Made by a program: the position numbers and the translations under genes. This document shows, in pieces, positions 25,860 to 34,788 of a stretch of 64,000 bases of DNA. Position 1 is the stretch's first letter. Every line of letters starts with the position of its first letter. Source of the stretch: Archaeoglobus sp965541645 (GTDB taxonomy: Archaea; Halobacteriota; Archaeoglobi; Archaeoglobales; Archaeoglobaceae); assembly GCA_965541645.1 (NCBI GenBank), contig CBEUCM010000004.1, positions 4,484-68,483 of the forward strand. The letters run 5' to 3'. A model generated the notes under the pieces. The model was not told the DNA's origin. It searched no databases and saw only the letters and a program-made list of their open reading frames with translations.

Positions 25860-27085
25860 AGCACCATCTCCGATAGTCTGATAATTCTCGAAATTGTGTT
25901 CGTCTGAACGGCCTTTCCGGGATTGAGCAGGTTTTCTGGATCTACAGACCTCTTGTACTCAACAACATCCCTTCCGAAAATTTTCTTGTGCGGAAACAGC
26001 ATTCCGGTGGAGTAAACCCTGCCACCAAGTTTTTCGGCAACTTTTATGAACTTGACAGCCCTCGCCGCTGTGCGGTAGTAGTTTTCAAGATCCATCAGGG
26101 CGATGAACACCACACCTTTCTTCGTGAAGATCGCCTTGAGCATCGGACTGATCGACCTGGATTTTCTGTAGAACTCTGCAGCCCTCTCGTAGGGCAAAAA
26201 CGCCTCGGAGAGTATGACCTCCCTTCTGCATGCGGCTTTAAGCAGGTTGAACCTGTTGTCCCATATCTCCTGGCCAAGCTCCTTGTCGTAGTTTTCTTCA
26301 AATGCTTCTCCCTCATGCGCTCCTTCAAACGTCAAGAGCAGGAGGTCAGAGCCATCAAACCCGAGCCGCTCCGAAAGTTCGGCGGTCATAAAAACTGCGT
26401 AGTACGCTTTATCTGCCATCCTTAAGGCCTCATCAAAGCTGCACCTTACAGCATAGCTGCTCATACTTCTGTTTTCCCTGATCTTTAAGCAGACCCTCAG
26501 TATTAGCCCTGTAGTGCCGTGAAGACCAACGTAGTACTTGAGATCGTCTCCTGAAACCCTTCTAATGCCCTCAAAGTCTGCAACCTCAAGCCACTCTACA
26601 TTGTCTCCAATTCCCCCATACTTCAGGCTTCCAACTCCATATCCACCCTGTGCAACCCACCCCCCCACGGTTGATGCTGGTGCGCTTGTAGGGTAAACTC
26701 TCAAAGCGTAACCCCTCTTGTTCAGTTCCTTTTCAAGATCCAACCACACTACTCCGCTTTCTGCCACAACACATCCGTTTTTGACCTCAAATTTGTTCAT
26801 TTTCGTGAAATCAACGACTATCGAGCTTTTTAGAGTTACAGCTCCACCATATGCGGAGGTTCCGGATCCTCGTGGTACCACAGGGATGTTGAACTTCCTG
26901 CAGACCTTCAAGATTGAAACAACCTCCTCGGCATTCTCTGGTTGCACAACACACACAGGTTGCTTGACGAATCTTCTAAGCTGAGGGGGTAATTTTAGGA
27001 GATCGTACGAATATAGGAAGGTCTGGATTGAATGACAGTCATATCTTTTAACAGAATGTGAAAGTGCAAATTTTAGTGAATCCAT
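25856..27085 (-). CDS. GlcD-like FAD-linked 2-hydroxyacid (D-lactate) dehydrogenase
   Basis: A 409-residue VAO/PCMH-type flavoprotein. The FAD-binding half has P-R-G-S-G-T-S-A-Y-G-G-A and V-G-G-W-V-A-Q-G-G-Y-G, and the C-terminal substrate domain ends in V-D-P-E-N-L-L-N-P-G-K, the usual signature. D-lactate or glycolate is the likely substrate; lactate fits the inferred lifestyle, but specificity is not visible. It is co-transcribed with the iron-sulfur gene. Confidence 0.87.
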   Translation of the reverse strand: MDSLKFALSHSVKRYDCHSIQTFLYSYDLLKLPPQLRRFVKQPVCVVQPENAEEVVSILKVCRKFNIPVVPRGSGTSAYGGAVTLKSSIVVDFTKMNKFEVKNGCVVAESGVVWLDLEKELNKRGYALRVYPTSAPASTVGGWVAQGGYGVGSLKYGGIGDNVEWLEVADFEGIRRVSGDDLKYYVGLHGTTGLILRVCLKIRENRSMSSYAVRCSFDEALRMADKAYYAVFMTAELSERLGFDGSDLLLLTFEGAHEGEAFEENYDKELGQEIWDNRFNLLKAACRREVILSEAFLPYERAAEFYRKSRSISPMLKAIFTKKGVVFIALMDLENYYRTAARAVKFIKVAEKLGGRVYSTGMLFPHKKIFGRDVVEYKRSVDPENLLNPGKAVQTNTISRIIRLSEMVL

Positions 27086-27179
27086 GGTAGGATTTCGTCT
27101 TCTAACTAAAAACTTTTTGTGAAAATGATTTATTATCTATAATAATTCATATTTGCTCTTGGCCGATAATCAACCCAAA

Positions 27180-27189
27180 GTTTATATTC
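27180..27189 (+). promoter_or_regulatory. TATA box of pdxST
   Basis: GTTTATATTC is centred about 25 bp before the ATG at 27210, which predicts a leaderless transcript and fixes the pdxS start against a longer frame beginning at 27153. Confidence 0.55.
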
Positions 27190-27209
27190 CGTTATTCAAA
27201 CTGTTTACG

Positions 27210-28220
27210 ATGAAGATCAAGCTTGAGGAGCTTAGATTCGGAACAGAACTCATCAAAAGAGGTTTCGCCAAAATGCAGAAAGGCGGAGTTATAATGGATG
27301 TGACAAACGCAGAACAGGCGATCATTGCTGAAGAGGCTGGGGCAGTAGCTGTAATGGCCCTGCACAAGGTTCCTGCAGACATAAGGGCTGCTGGGGGAGT
27401 GGCGAGAATGGCAGATCCCAAGAAGATACAGGAGATCATCGACGCCGTGACAATCCCGGTTATGGCCAAATGCAGAATTGGACACATTGCTGAGGCGAGG
27501 GCTCTTGAAACCCTTGGGGTGGATATGATCGATGAGAGTGAGGTTTTAACCCCTGCAGATGTGTTCTTCCACATTGACAAGAGGAAGTTTGTCGTGCCCT
27601 TTGTTTGTGGTGCAAGGAGTCTTGGAGAGGCTGTAAGAAGGATATGGGAAGGTGCAGCGATGATAAGAACCAAGGGTGAGGCGGGGACTGGCAACGTTGT
27701 TGAGGCTGTGAAGCACATGAGGTTGATAAACAGGGCAATAGATGAGCTGCAGAGGCTGCCGGAGGAGAGCATATACGATGTTGCCGAGATATATGCGGCG
27801 AGGTATGCAGAGCTTGCAGCGATAGTTAAAGAAGAAATGGGGCTGGGAAGTGTTGGGAAAAACGACATCGTTTTTGAAACCTACACGCTGAGGGAGATTA
27901 TTGACGGCATCTATCAGGTGCTGCTGGAGATCAGAGAGATGGGAAGGCTGCCGGTTGTGAACTTTGCCGCTGGTGGAGTCGCAACTCCCGCTGATGCGGC
28001 GATGATGATGCAGCTTGGTGCAGACGGTGTGTTTGTTGGATCGGGAATCTTCAAGTCCTCCAACCCGCCAGAATATGCGAAAGCCATTGTTGAGGCTGTG
28101 CAGCACTACGATGAGCCGGAAGTGATCGCTGAAGTCTCGAAGGGATTGGGAGAGGCGATGAAGGGACTTGATGTTTTCAAGCTTAGTGAAGAGGAGAGAA
28201 TGCAGACAAGAGGTGTATGA
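27210..28220 (+). CDS. pdxS: Pyridoxal 5'-phosphate synthase, synthase subunit
   Basis: 336 residues. The TIM barrel holds V-I-M-D-V-T with the ribose-phosphate site, M-A-L-H-K-V-P-A-D-I-R-A-A-G-G-V-A-R-M, the catalytic lysine segment V-M-A-K-C-R-I-G-H and M-I-R-T-K-G-E-A-G-T-G. It condenses ribose 5-phosphate, glyceraldehyde 3-phosphate and ammonia into PLP. pdxT follows with an ATGA overlap. Confidence 0.96.
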   Translation: MKIKLEELRFGTELIKRGFAKMQKGGVIMDVTNAEQAIIAEEAGAVAVMALHKVPADIRAAGGVARMADPKKIQEIIDAVTIPVMAKCRIGHIAEARALETLGVDMIDESEVLTPADVFFHIDKRKFVVPFVCGARSLGEAVRRIWEGAAMIRTKGEAGTGNVVEAVKHMRLINRAIDELQRLPEESIYDVAEIYAARYAELAAIVKEEMGLGSVGKNDIVFETYTLREIIDGIYQVLLEIREMGRLPVVNFAAGGVATPADAAMMMQLGADGVFVGSGIFKSSNPPEYAKAIVEAVQHYDEPEVIAEVSKGLGEAMKGLDVFKLSEEERMQTRGV

Positions 28221-28804
28221 GGGTAGCGGTAGTTGGCGTGCAGGGAGATGTTGAGGAGCACGTTATCGCAGCAAAGAGGGCGTTGAAAAACCTTGGAATT
28301 GAGGGAGAGGTAATTGCGACACGAAGGCGTGGTGTTGTTTCCAAAAGCGATGCAGTCATAATACCTGGTGGGGAAAGCACGACGATCAGCAAACTCATTT
28401 TTTCAGACGGCATAGCAGATGAGATCCTCGAACTTGCTGAGAGCGGAAAACCGGTTATGGGTACATGTGCTGGATTGATTCTCCTCTCAAAGCACGGAGA
28501 TGAGCAGGTTGAGAAGACAGGAACAAGGTTGCTTGGCCTGATGGACATATGGGTTAAGAGAAACGCATTTGGAAGGCAGAAGGACAGCTTTCAGGTTGAG
28601 CTGGACATAAAGCACATTGGGAAGTTTAATGCAGTCTTTATCAGAGCACCGGCAATAGAGAGGGTTGGAAAAGATGTGGAGGTTATGGCAACCTTCCAGA
28701 ACTACGTGGTTGCTGCAAGACAGGACAACGTTCTCGGTTTGGCCTTCCATCCTGAACTGACTAACGACACCAGAATTCACGAGTACTTTCTGAATGAACT
28801 CTAA
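28217..28804 (+). CDS. pdxT: Pyridoxal 5'-phosphate synthase, glutaminase subunit
   Basis: A 195-residue class I glutaminase. G-G-E-S-T-T-I (residues 52-58), the nucleophile in G-T-C-A-G-L-I-L-L, and F-H-P-E-L with the catalytic His-Glu pair. It supplies ammonia to PdxS, with which it is co-translated. Its end overlaps the transporter gene by 11 bp. Confidence 0.96.
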   Translation: MRVAVVGVQGDVEEHVIAAKRALKNLGIEGEVIATRRRGVVSKSDAVIIPGGESTTISKLIFSDGIADEILELAESGKPVMGTCAGLILLSKHGDEQVEKTGTRLLGLMDIWVKRNAFGRQKDSFQVELDIKHIGKFNAVFIRAPAIERVGKDVEVMATFQNYVVAARQDNVLGLAFHPELTNDTRIHEYFLNEL

Positions 28805-29672
28805 AATCCATGCCCTTCTTGCCCTCACGATGTTTATCTGGGCTGGATCCTTCATCTTCATCAAAGTTGGACTTAGGGAGCTTGACCCTTACAATCTGGC
28901 ATTTTACAGGTTCCTGATCGCTTCACCCCTGATTTTTCTCTGGGTTTTTCTGAAGGGGAAGATAGTCCCACTCAGGTTGAGTGACCTCCCCTATATTGCG
29001 GTTCTCGCTCTCTCTGGAGTGTCACTGCTCTACGTCTTTCAGTTTGTTGCTCTGGAGTACACAACTGCCACCAACGCAGCGATCCTCATCAACACCTCGG
29101 CGCTGTTCGTTGCAGTTTGGGGCTTCATGAAAGGAGAAGCGAGTGTTAGAAAAATTGTAGGTGTACTAATCTCATTTGCAGGTGTAATTCTGATCGTATC
29201 GAAGGGCACATTGAACTTCTTCACCTCGAGAACGTTCTTGGGCGATGTTTTGATGATAGTGGATGGTGCGCTTTGGGCTGTTTACACAGTTCTCGGTTCC
29301 AAGATGCTTTTGAAGTACGATCACGAAACGCTTACAGCATACTCCTTTGCTTTGGGAACTCTATTTTTAATTCCGTTTGTTCTGTGGACTGGAATCTCAA
29401 ACATCGTTTTAGCAGGTCCTGAAACTGTGGTTGCGTTACTTTACCTCTCAGTTCTCTGCTCTGTCTTTGCATACGCTGTATGGTACTACGCCCTGTCGAA
29501 CTCAGATTCAACCAGTGTGGCGGTTTACGTTTATCTTGTTCCGCTTTTCACGGCAATATTTGCATATTATGCCCTTGATGAGGTACCGGACATCTTCACG
29601 GCTGTTGGAGGGATGATTACAATTGCTGGTGTGTACCTGACGGTCTTCACTGGAGCTGAGCTTTCAAACTGA
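28794..29672 (+). CDS. EamA/DMT-family transporter
   Basis: 292 residues with ten predicted helices arranged as two EamA repeats; W-A-G-S-F-I-F near the start and the second-repeat start G-D-V-L-M-I-V-D-G-A-L-W-A-V-Y-T are typical. The substrate is unknown. An 11-bp overlap with pdxT suggests co-expression, so a link to vitamin B6 or its precursors is possible but unproven. Confidence 0.85.
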   Translation: MNSKIHALLALTMFIWAGSFIFIKVGLRELDPYNLAFYRFLIASPLIFLWVFLKGKIVPLRLSDLPYIAVLALSGVSLLYVFQFVALEYTTATNAAILINTSALFVAVWGFMKGEASVRKIVGVLISFAGVILIVSKGTLNFFTSRTFLGDVLMIVDGALWAVYTVLGSKMLLKYDHETLTAYSFALGTLFLIPFVLWTGISNIVLAGPETVVALLYLSVLCSVFAYAVWYYALSNSDSTSVAVYVYLVPLFTAIFAYYALDEVPDIFTAVGGMITIAGVYLTVFTGAELSN

Positions 29673-29718
29673 CGGCACATCAATAGTTTTATAAATCCTC
29701 AGCTTAAGCAAGTGATGC

Positions 29719-30102
29719 ATGGAGTTCAGGGTGGTTATTTCGGATCCAAAGACTGGAAAGGCCTACCAGAAGGTCGTTGAAGGGGCGAACGCGAATAGAC
29801 TGCTCGGCAAGCAGATAGGCGACGTCATAAGCGGCACGATCGTTGAACTCCCACCAGACTACGAGCTGAAGATCACGGGAGGTACGGACAAGGATGGTTT
29901 CCCGATGAGGCCAGATCTCCCGGGCACAGCGAGGAGGAGGCTCCTGCTTTCGGGGGGAGTGGGTTACAGGCCCAAGGAAAAGGGACTGAGAAAGAGGAAG
30001 GGTGTCAGAGGGAAGGTGATCTCAAAGGATATACTCCAGATTAACACCGTGGTTGTAAAGCACGGTAAGGTTCCCTTAGAGGAGATCTTCAAAAAGGATT
30101 GA
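29719..30102 (+). CDS. rps6e: 30S ribosomal protein S6e
   Basis: A 127-residue archaeal S6e: starts with the M-E-F-R-V-V-I-S-D-P-K-T-G-K strand and has G-G-T-D-K-D-G-F-P-M-R and R-R-L-L-L-S-G-G-V-G-Y. It lacks the long C-terminal tail phosphorylated in eukaryotes. A TTTTATAAATC box and a GTGAT site precede it. Confidence 0.96.
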   Translation: MEFRVVISDPKTGKAYQKVVEGANANRLLGKQIGDVISGTIVELPPDYELKITGGTDKDGFPMRPDLPGTARRRLLLSGGVGYRPKEKGLRKRKGVRGKVISKDILQINTVVVKHGKVPLEEIFKKD

Positions 30103-30103
30103 G

Positions 30104-30721
30104 ATGGGAATTCTTGAAGATAAGAAGAGGGCCAGAGTTTTTTACAAGTACTTTTCCAAAATCTACGATTACGTCAATCCCATTTTCTATTCTGAGGAGA
30201 TGAGAAGAAAAGTTGTTGATATGGCCGAACTCAAGAAAGGCGACTTAGTTGTGGAGGTCGGGTGCGGAACGGGTTTTACAACCCAGGAGATAGTGGAAAG
30301 GGTTGGTGAGAGAAACGTCTATGCGGTCGATTTGACACCCGAGCAGATGATGAAGGCCGTTGCCAGGTTTGGAGATGTTAACTTCGTTCGGGGAGATGCT
30401 GAGAACCTGCCATTCAGGGACTCGGTTTTCGATGCTGCAATTTCTGCGGGAAGTATCGAGTACTGGCCGAACCCACAGAGGGGAATTGAGGAGATGGCGA
30501 GGGTTACAAAGAGTGGGGGGAGAGTTGTTATACTTGCACCCAGAAAGCCAGACAACCCCCTTGTGAGGAAATTTGCCGAGAGCATCATGCTTTTTCCATC
30601 AACCCAGCAGTGCGTTTCCTGGTTTTTGAACGCCGGGCTTGAGGACATACGGTACGTTGAAATGGGTCCCTACCGTTTTTGGAGCAAGCTTGTGGTGATA
30701 ATAAGCGGCAGGGTACCGTGA
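30104..30721 (+). CDS. Class I SAM-dependent methyltransferase, UbiE/MenG-like
   Basis: 205 residues. SAM motif I is V-E-V-G-C-G-T-G at 50-57, with A-V-D-L-T-P-E-Q-M (motif II) and G-D-A-E-N-L-P-F (motif III). The N-terminal F-Y-K-Y-F-S-K-I-Y-D-Y-V-N-P resembles quinone methyltransferases, and a role in menaquinone methylation is plausible for a menaquinone-using archaeon. Specificity is not proven. It begins one base after the S6e stop. Confidence 0.75.
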   Translation: MGILEDKKRARVFYKYFSKIYDYVNPIFYSEEMRRKVVDMAELKKGDLVVEVGCGTGFTTQEIVERVGERNVYAVDLTPEQMMKAVARFGDVNFVRGDAENLPFRDSVFDAAISAGSIEYWPNPQRGIEEMARVTKSGGRVVILAPRKPDNPLVRKFAESIMLFPSTQQCVSWFLNAGLEDIRYVEMGPYRFWSKLVVIISGRVP

Positions 30722-30752
30722 ACGTTTTTAATCCACTGTCAATTATCAGACT

Positions 30753-31151
30753 ATGGACAGGGTTCTCTACATCGGTCCAGTGGTTCTCGACGAACCGGAG
30801 GAATTTGAGTTAGCGGAGTTCACAAGGCAGGTTGTGGCGATGGAGGCGGAGAGACTGTACTACTCCAACGGCAGGATATACTTTATCGAGTACGACACCG
30901 TGCATGGGATTCTTGACGACAAGCTTGTTGTGGTTGAGCTGATCAACTACTCGTCATTTGCGAGCGTGGGCGAGTTCAGGAACTGGGTTGTGTACTACGG
31001 TAACGATGATGTGGCCGAGTACGTTGACAAGATAAAGGATTTAAGGGGTGACATGACCATAATACCGGTTTTGAGAACGAGAGACCGGTTTATAAGGAAA
31101 ATTGAGGAGCTGATAGAGGAGGGGAGATTCAGAAGCTTTGTAGGTCGATAA
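30753..31151 (+). CDS. Uncharacterised acidic protein
   Basis: 132 residues, rich in Glu/Asp and Tyr, mixing short beta strands (R-V-L-Y-I-G-P-V-V-L, R-I-Y-F-I-E-Y) with a helical C-terminus. I do not recognise the family and see no catalytic motif or membrane segment. ACGTTTTTAATCC about 25 bp upstream fits a leaderless start. The end overlaps the convergent hydrolase gene by 23 bp. Confidence 0.6.
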   Translation: MDRVLYIGPVVLDEPEEFELAEFTRQVVAMEAERLYYSNGRIYFIEYDTVHGILDDKLVVVELINYSSFASVGEFRNWVVYYGNDDVAEYVDKIKDLRGDMTIIPVLRTRDRFIRKIEELIEEGRFRSFVGR

Positions 31152-31692
31152 AGTCTGAAACGGTCTTTGCCAGAACGTCAAACTTCCCGAAGTAGAAGTG
31201 ATCTGTGTTAATTTTTACGAGTTCCTTTGGTTGCGAAGCATCATCGTAAAGTTTCAGAGCCTCTGTGGGTGGCACTATCTGGTCTCTCATTGCGATGATG
31301 AAGAGCTTTGGCCTGCTGCAATCTCTGAAGTTTATGGAGTTTATCTGCGGTAACGGGGAGATGTAAACTGCGGCGTCGCAATATTCGCAGACGTTGGAGG
31401 CAACGACACTTCCAAAGGAGTAACCCACCACGGTTATGTGTTCGTGCCTGTCCTTGAGGTAGCTGATACACTTTTTGGCGTCTTCAATTTCACCAATACC
31501 GCTTCTGAAGGGCTGTGCATAGTCGAATCTCAGAACCGACACGTTTTTTCGCAAAAGCTCGGAAGATATCTTCTCCAAGCGTATGTCAAACCGGTCTCCT
31601 CCCATCAGCGGATGGGGCGGGCAGAGCAGTGCAACCTTCTCCCCCCTCACGTTGTAGGTAGCCCTTATGGAGTCGATTATTATTTCAGCCAT
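31129..31692 (-). CDS. Alpha/beta hydrolase
   Basis: 187 residues. The nucleophile elbow is G-Y-S-F-G, with a late acid in M-R-D-Q-I-V-P-P and a histidine in T-D-H-F-Y-F-G. The N-terminal P-P-H-P-L-M-G-G-D segment resembles the small dienelactone-hydrolase-like group (COG2945). The substrate is unknown. It overlaps the upstream thioredoxin-HEAT gene by eight bases. Confidence 0.8.
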   Translation of the reverse strand: MAEIIIDSIRATYNVRGEKVALLCPPHPLMGGDRFDIRLEKISSELLRKNVSVLRFDYAQPFRSGIGEIEDAKKCISYLKDRHEHITVVGYSFGSVVASNVCEYCDAAVYISPLPQINSINFRDCSRPKLFIIAMRDQIVPPTEALKLYDDASQPKELVKINTDHFYFGKFDVLAKTVSDFIDLQSF

Positions 31693-32596
31693 GTCTATCC
31701 CTTATCGCCTCAATTGCCTCCCTTATGGAATCGCCAACCCTTCCATCCATCCTTAGGGTTTCCAGATACTCCGCATCCTCCTCACCACCAATCATCCCCA
31801 GCATCATCGCAGCATCCTCCCTGATCCTCTCGTCCTCGTGCATTAGAAGATCTCTTATGACGTCCTTAGCTCCAAGCAAGGATTCCGGTTTTCTCTCGTT
31901 GAGTGATTCGATCGCTGCCATAGCCCCCAGCCTGACCATGAATTCAGGATGGGCCATGAGCATGGCCAACTCCTTTCCAACACTTTTCACCATCCCGAAC
32001 CTTATGACCTCCTCTATCTCCCCGTTCATCAGCTTCTCCAGCAGATATTCGTAGCTGTCACCTCTGATTGCGGCATCAATCCATTTTCTTGCCTCTTCCT
32101 CATCCATGGCTCCTGTAAGTCTGAACTCGCCGATAATTGCGGTTGGAACACTGCATACGTTGTATCTTTCTACAAATTCAGGGAAGGCTGAGACGTCAAC
32201 AACGTGGTGCTCCAGTCCATCCTTCACGGCAAGTTTGTTAATCGAGTCCACCGTTTTTCTGCAGTTGGGGCAGATTTTGGAGACGAGGGTTACAACCTGT
32301 GTAGCCCTATCTCCCTCTCCGCAGCATCCTTCTGCTGCCAGTTTTACAGCATGTAAGAAGGATTCGAGTTCCGAATGCTGAGGCACGGCATGAAAGAATA
32401 TCTTCGACTCCCCAACCCTTATTGCCGGCAGCTTCAGGTAGGGTTCAGGTTCGTCAACGAATTCTGCATGAACATGCTCGCTAATCTCCGAAACCCTGCT
32501 GGCGAAGTCAAGCATCTCTCTGCTTTCATAAACTGTCAGCGTGACATCTTTTTCAAGGTCCTCAAGGAATTTTTTCACAAGTCCTACAGGCAACAT
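31685..32596 (-). CDS. Thioredoxin-fold / HEAT-repeat fusion protein
   Basis: 303 residues in three parts. Residues 1-90 look like a redox-inactive thioredoxin fold; residues 95-180 are a second fold with C-P-N-C (109-112) and S-V-P-T (cis-Pro loop), as in protein disulfide oxidoreductases. From about 195 there are helical HEAT-like repeats (for example H-P-E-F-M-V-R-L-G-A-M-A-A-I and H-E-D-E-R-I-R-E-D-A-A). A redox enzyme with an attached protein-binding platform is an inference. It is divergent from mcm. Confidence 0.78.
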   Translation of the reverse strand: MLPVGLVKKFLEDLEKDVTLTVYESREMLDFASRVSEISEHVHAEFVDEPEPYLKLPAIRVGESKIFFHAVPQHSELESFLHAVKLAAEGCCGEGDRATQVVTLVSKICPNCRKTVDSINKLAVKDGLEHHVVDVSAFPEFVERYNVCSVPTAIIGEFRLTGAMDEEEARKWIDAAIRGDSYEYLLEKLMNGEIEEVIRFGMVKSVGKELAMLMAHPEFMVRLGAMAAIESLNERKPESLLGAKDVIRDLLMHEDERIREDAAMMLGMIGGEEDAEYLETLRMDGRVGDSIREAIEAIRDRHG

Positions 32597-32648
32597 TTGA
32601 AAAGGGTTGGGCGCAAAGTTTTAAGGTTTTTGTGTTTAACATTTCCCG

Positions 32649-34745
32649 ATGGGTATCAGCAGTCCAGAGCTTTGGACAGAGTTCTTCGAAAGGTACTACA
32701 GGGAGGAGGTAAACAAGCTTGCCTACAGGATAAAGTCTGGAGGAGACAGGAGAGCGGTTTATGTTGACTTTGTCCGGGATCTTACAATTTTTCAGGAAGG
32801 CAAGCTGGGCGAGGAGCTGGTTGAGCATCCGGATGAGGTTCTGCTCCACGCTGAAAAGGGTTTGGCCAACGTCACCAACATCTATGGCGTCTCTCTTGAA
32901 GGTTGCAAGCCCAGATTTTACAACCTCCCGACGGCCAGAAGGGTTCTGATAAGGGATTTGAGATCCCAGCATATCGGCAAGTTCGTTGCTGTGGAGGGGA
33001 TAGTTAGGAAGGTCACTGAAGTGAGACCGAGGATAGTTGAGGCAGCCTTTGCCTGCACGAATTGCAGCAGCATCACGATGGTCCAGCAGGAGGATTCTCA
33101 GCTCAGGCAGCCCTTTGAGTGCAGCAGATGCAGCTCAAAGCGCCTCGTTTTTCTTCCTGATGCGAGCATTTCCATAGACAGCCAGAGGGTCAAGATTCAG
33201 GAGTACCCGGAGAACCTGAGGGGTGGGGAGCAGCCGCAGACCATAGATGTGATACTTGAAAGGGATCTGGCAGGAGAGGTGAATCCTGGAGATAGGGTTG
33301 TGATCAATGGAATAATTAGGGCCAAGCCGAGAGGTTTGGGACAGAGAAAGCTGACCCACATGGATCTGTATCTTGAGGGCAATTCCGTTGAAATTTTGCA
33401 GCAGGAGTACGAGGAGTTTGAGATTACGGAGGAAGACAGGGAAAAAATAATGCAGCTCGCAATGAGTGAGAATCTGTATGAGAAGATCGTAAAGTCCATA
33501 GCTCCGTCAATTTACGGTCATGAGGATGTTAAGCTTGCAATAGCCCTGCAGCTCTTCGGAGGGGTGCCCAAGAAGCTTCCAGATGGAACTGAAATCAGGG
33601 GAGATATCCACATTCTGCTTGTCGGTGATCCGGGAGTGGCAAAGTCGCAGCTTTTGAGGTATGTGCACAGAATAGCTCCGAGAAGTGTTTACACAACTGG
33701 CAAGGGTACGACAACTGCTGGTCTTACAGCAACTGCCGTCAGAGATGAGGTGGATGGGAGATGGACACTTGAGGCAGGAGCTTTGGTTCTGGCCGATAAG
33801 GGCGTGGCCTTGGTTGATGAGATCGACAAGATGAGGAAGGAGGACCATTCAGCCCTGCACGAGGCTCTTGAGCAGCAGACGATAAGCATTGCGAAGGCGG
33901 GAATCAACGCAATATTGAGGGCGAGATGCGCACTACTTGGTGCTGCCAACCCCAAGTATGGCAGGTTTGAGAAGTACACGCCCATTGCGGAGCAGATAGA
34001 GATGTCCCCCACTCTGCTCTCAAGATTCGACCTGATCTTTGTCATGACCGACGAGCCGGATGAGGAGAAGGACAGAAGGCTTGTCAGTCACATCCTGAAC
34101 TCCCACCAGTTTGGTGAGATGGCTGAAAGGATGAAGAACGTCTCTGCAGAGTACAGCGAGGAGGTTCTTAACGCCAAAGCTGTTAAAATAAAGCCAGAGA
34201 TCGATCCAGATCTGCTGAGAAAGTACATCGCCTACGCCCGAAAGACAGTGTATCCTGTGCTTACCGATGAGGCGAAGAAGAGGATAGAGGACTTCTATCT
34301 CTCGCTCAGGGCAAGGGCGAAGGAGGATTCACCAGTCCCGATAACTGCGAGACAGCTTGAGAGCATAGTGAGGCTGGCTGAGGCATCTGCAAGGCTCAGG
34401 TTGAGTGACAGGGTGGAGGTTGAAGATGTGGAGAGGGTCATAGGGATAATGGAGAGGAGCCTGATGCAGATTGCCGTTGATCCTGAAACGGGAGAGATGG
34501 ACATAGATTTTGCCTTCACAGGCACATCGAAGAGGCAGAGGGACAGGATAATGATTGTGAAGAAGATCATTGAGAACCTGGAGGAGAACTACGAGTCTGG
34601 CGTTCCGGAGGAGGAGATAGTCTCCGAAGCTGTGAGGGAGGGCATTGAGAGGGACAAGGTGAAAGAGATCCTGCAGAAACTCAAGCAGCACGGGGAGATA
34701 TACTCTCCAAAGTATGGACACTACAGACTCGTCCCGAGGTCCTGA
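32649..34745 (+). CDS. mcm: Replicative helicase MCM
   Basis: A 698-residue MCM. The N-terminal domain has a zinc ribbon (C-T-N-C and C-S-R-C); the AAA+ core has Walker A G-D-P-G-V-A-K-S, Walker B L-V-D-E-I-D-K-M, the sensor region A-A-N-P-K-Y-G and arginine finger S-R-F-D. A winged-helix C-terminus follows from about 630. It forms the hexameric replicative helicase. No intein is present. ATG at 32649 is preceded by an AAGTTTTAAGG box. Confidence 0.97.
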   Translation: MGISSPELWTEFFERYYREEVNKLAYRIKSGGDRRAVYVDFVRDLTIFQEGKLGEELVEHPDEVLLHAEKGLANVTNIYGVSLEGCKPRFYNLPTARRVLIRDLRSQHIGKFVAVEGIVRKVTEVRPRIVEAAFACTNCSSITMVQQEDSQLRQPFECSRCSSKRLVFLPDASISIDSQRVKIQEYPENLRGGEQPQTIDVILERDLAGEVNPGDRVVINGIIRAKPRGLGQRKLTHMDLYLEGNSVEILQQEYEEFEITEEDREKIMQLAMSENLYEKIVKSIAPSIYGHEDVKLAIALQLFGGVPKKLPDGTEIRGDIHILLVGDPGVAKSQLLRYVHRIAPRSVYTTGKGTTTAGLTATAVRDEVDGRWTLEAGALVLADKGVALVDEIDKMRKEDHSALHEALEQQTISIAKAGINAILRARCALLGAANPKYGRFEKYTPIAEQIEMSPTLLSRFDLIFVMTDEPDEEKDRRLVSHILNSHQFGEMAERMKNVSAEYSEEVLNAKAVKIKPEIDPDLLRKYIAYARKTVYPVLTDEAKKRIEDFYLSLRARAKEDSPVPITARQLESIVRLAEASARLRLSDRVEVEDVERVIGIMERSLMQIAVDPETGEMDIDFAFTGTSKRQRDRIMIVKKIIENLEENYESGVPEEEIVSEAVREGIERDKVKEILQKLKQHGEIYSPKYGHYRLVPRS

Positions 34746-34756
34746 GTGTAGGAAGA

Positions 34757-34766
34757 ATTATAAATA
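34757..34766 (+). promoter_or_regulatory. TATA box of the MCM-adjacent KaiC-like gene
   Basis: AATTATAAAT is centred about 27 bp before the ATG at 34789. This shows that the KaiC-like gene has its own leaderless promoter and need not depend on mcm transcription. Confidence 0.5.
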
Positions 34767-34788
34767 AAAAGCTGGAAAAGTTAACACG

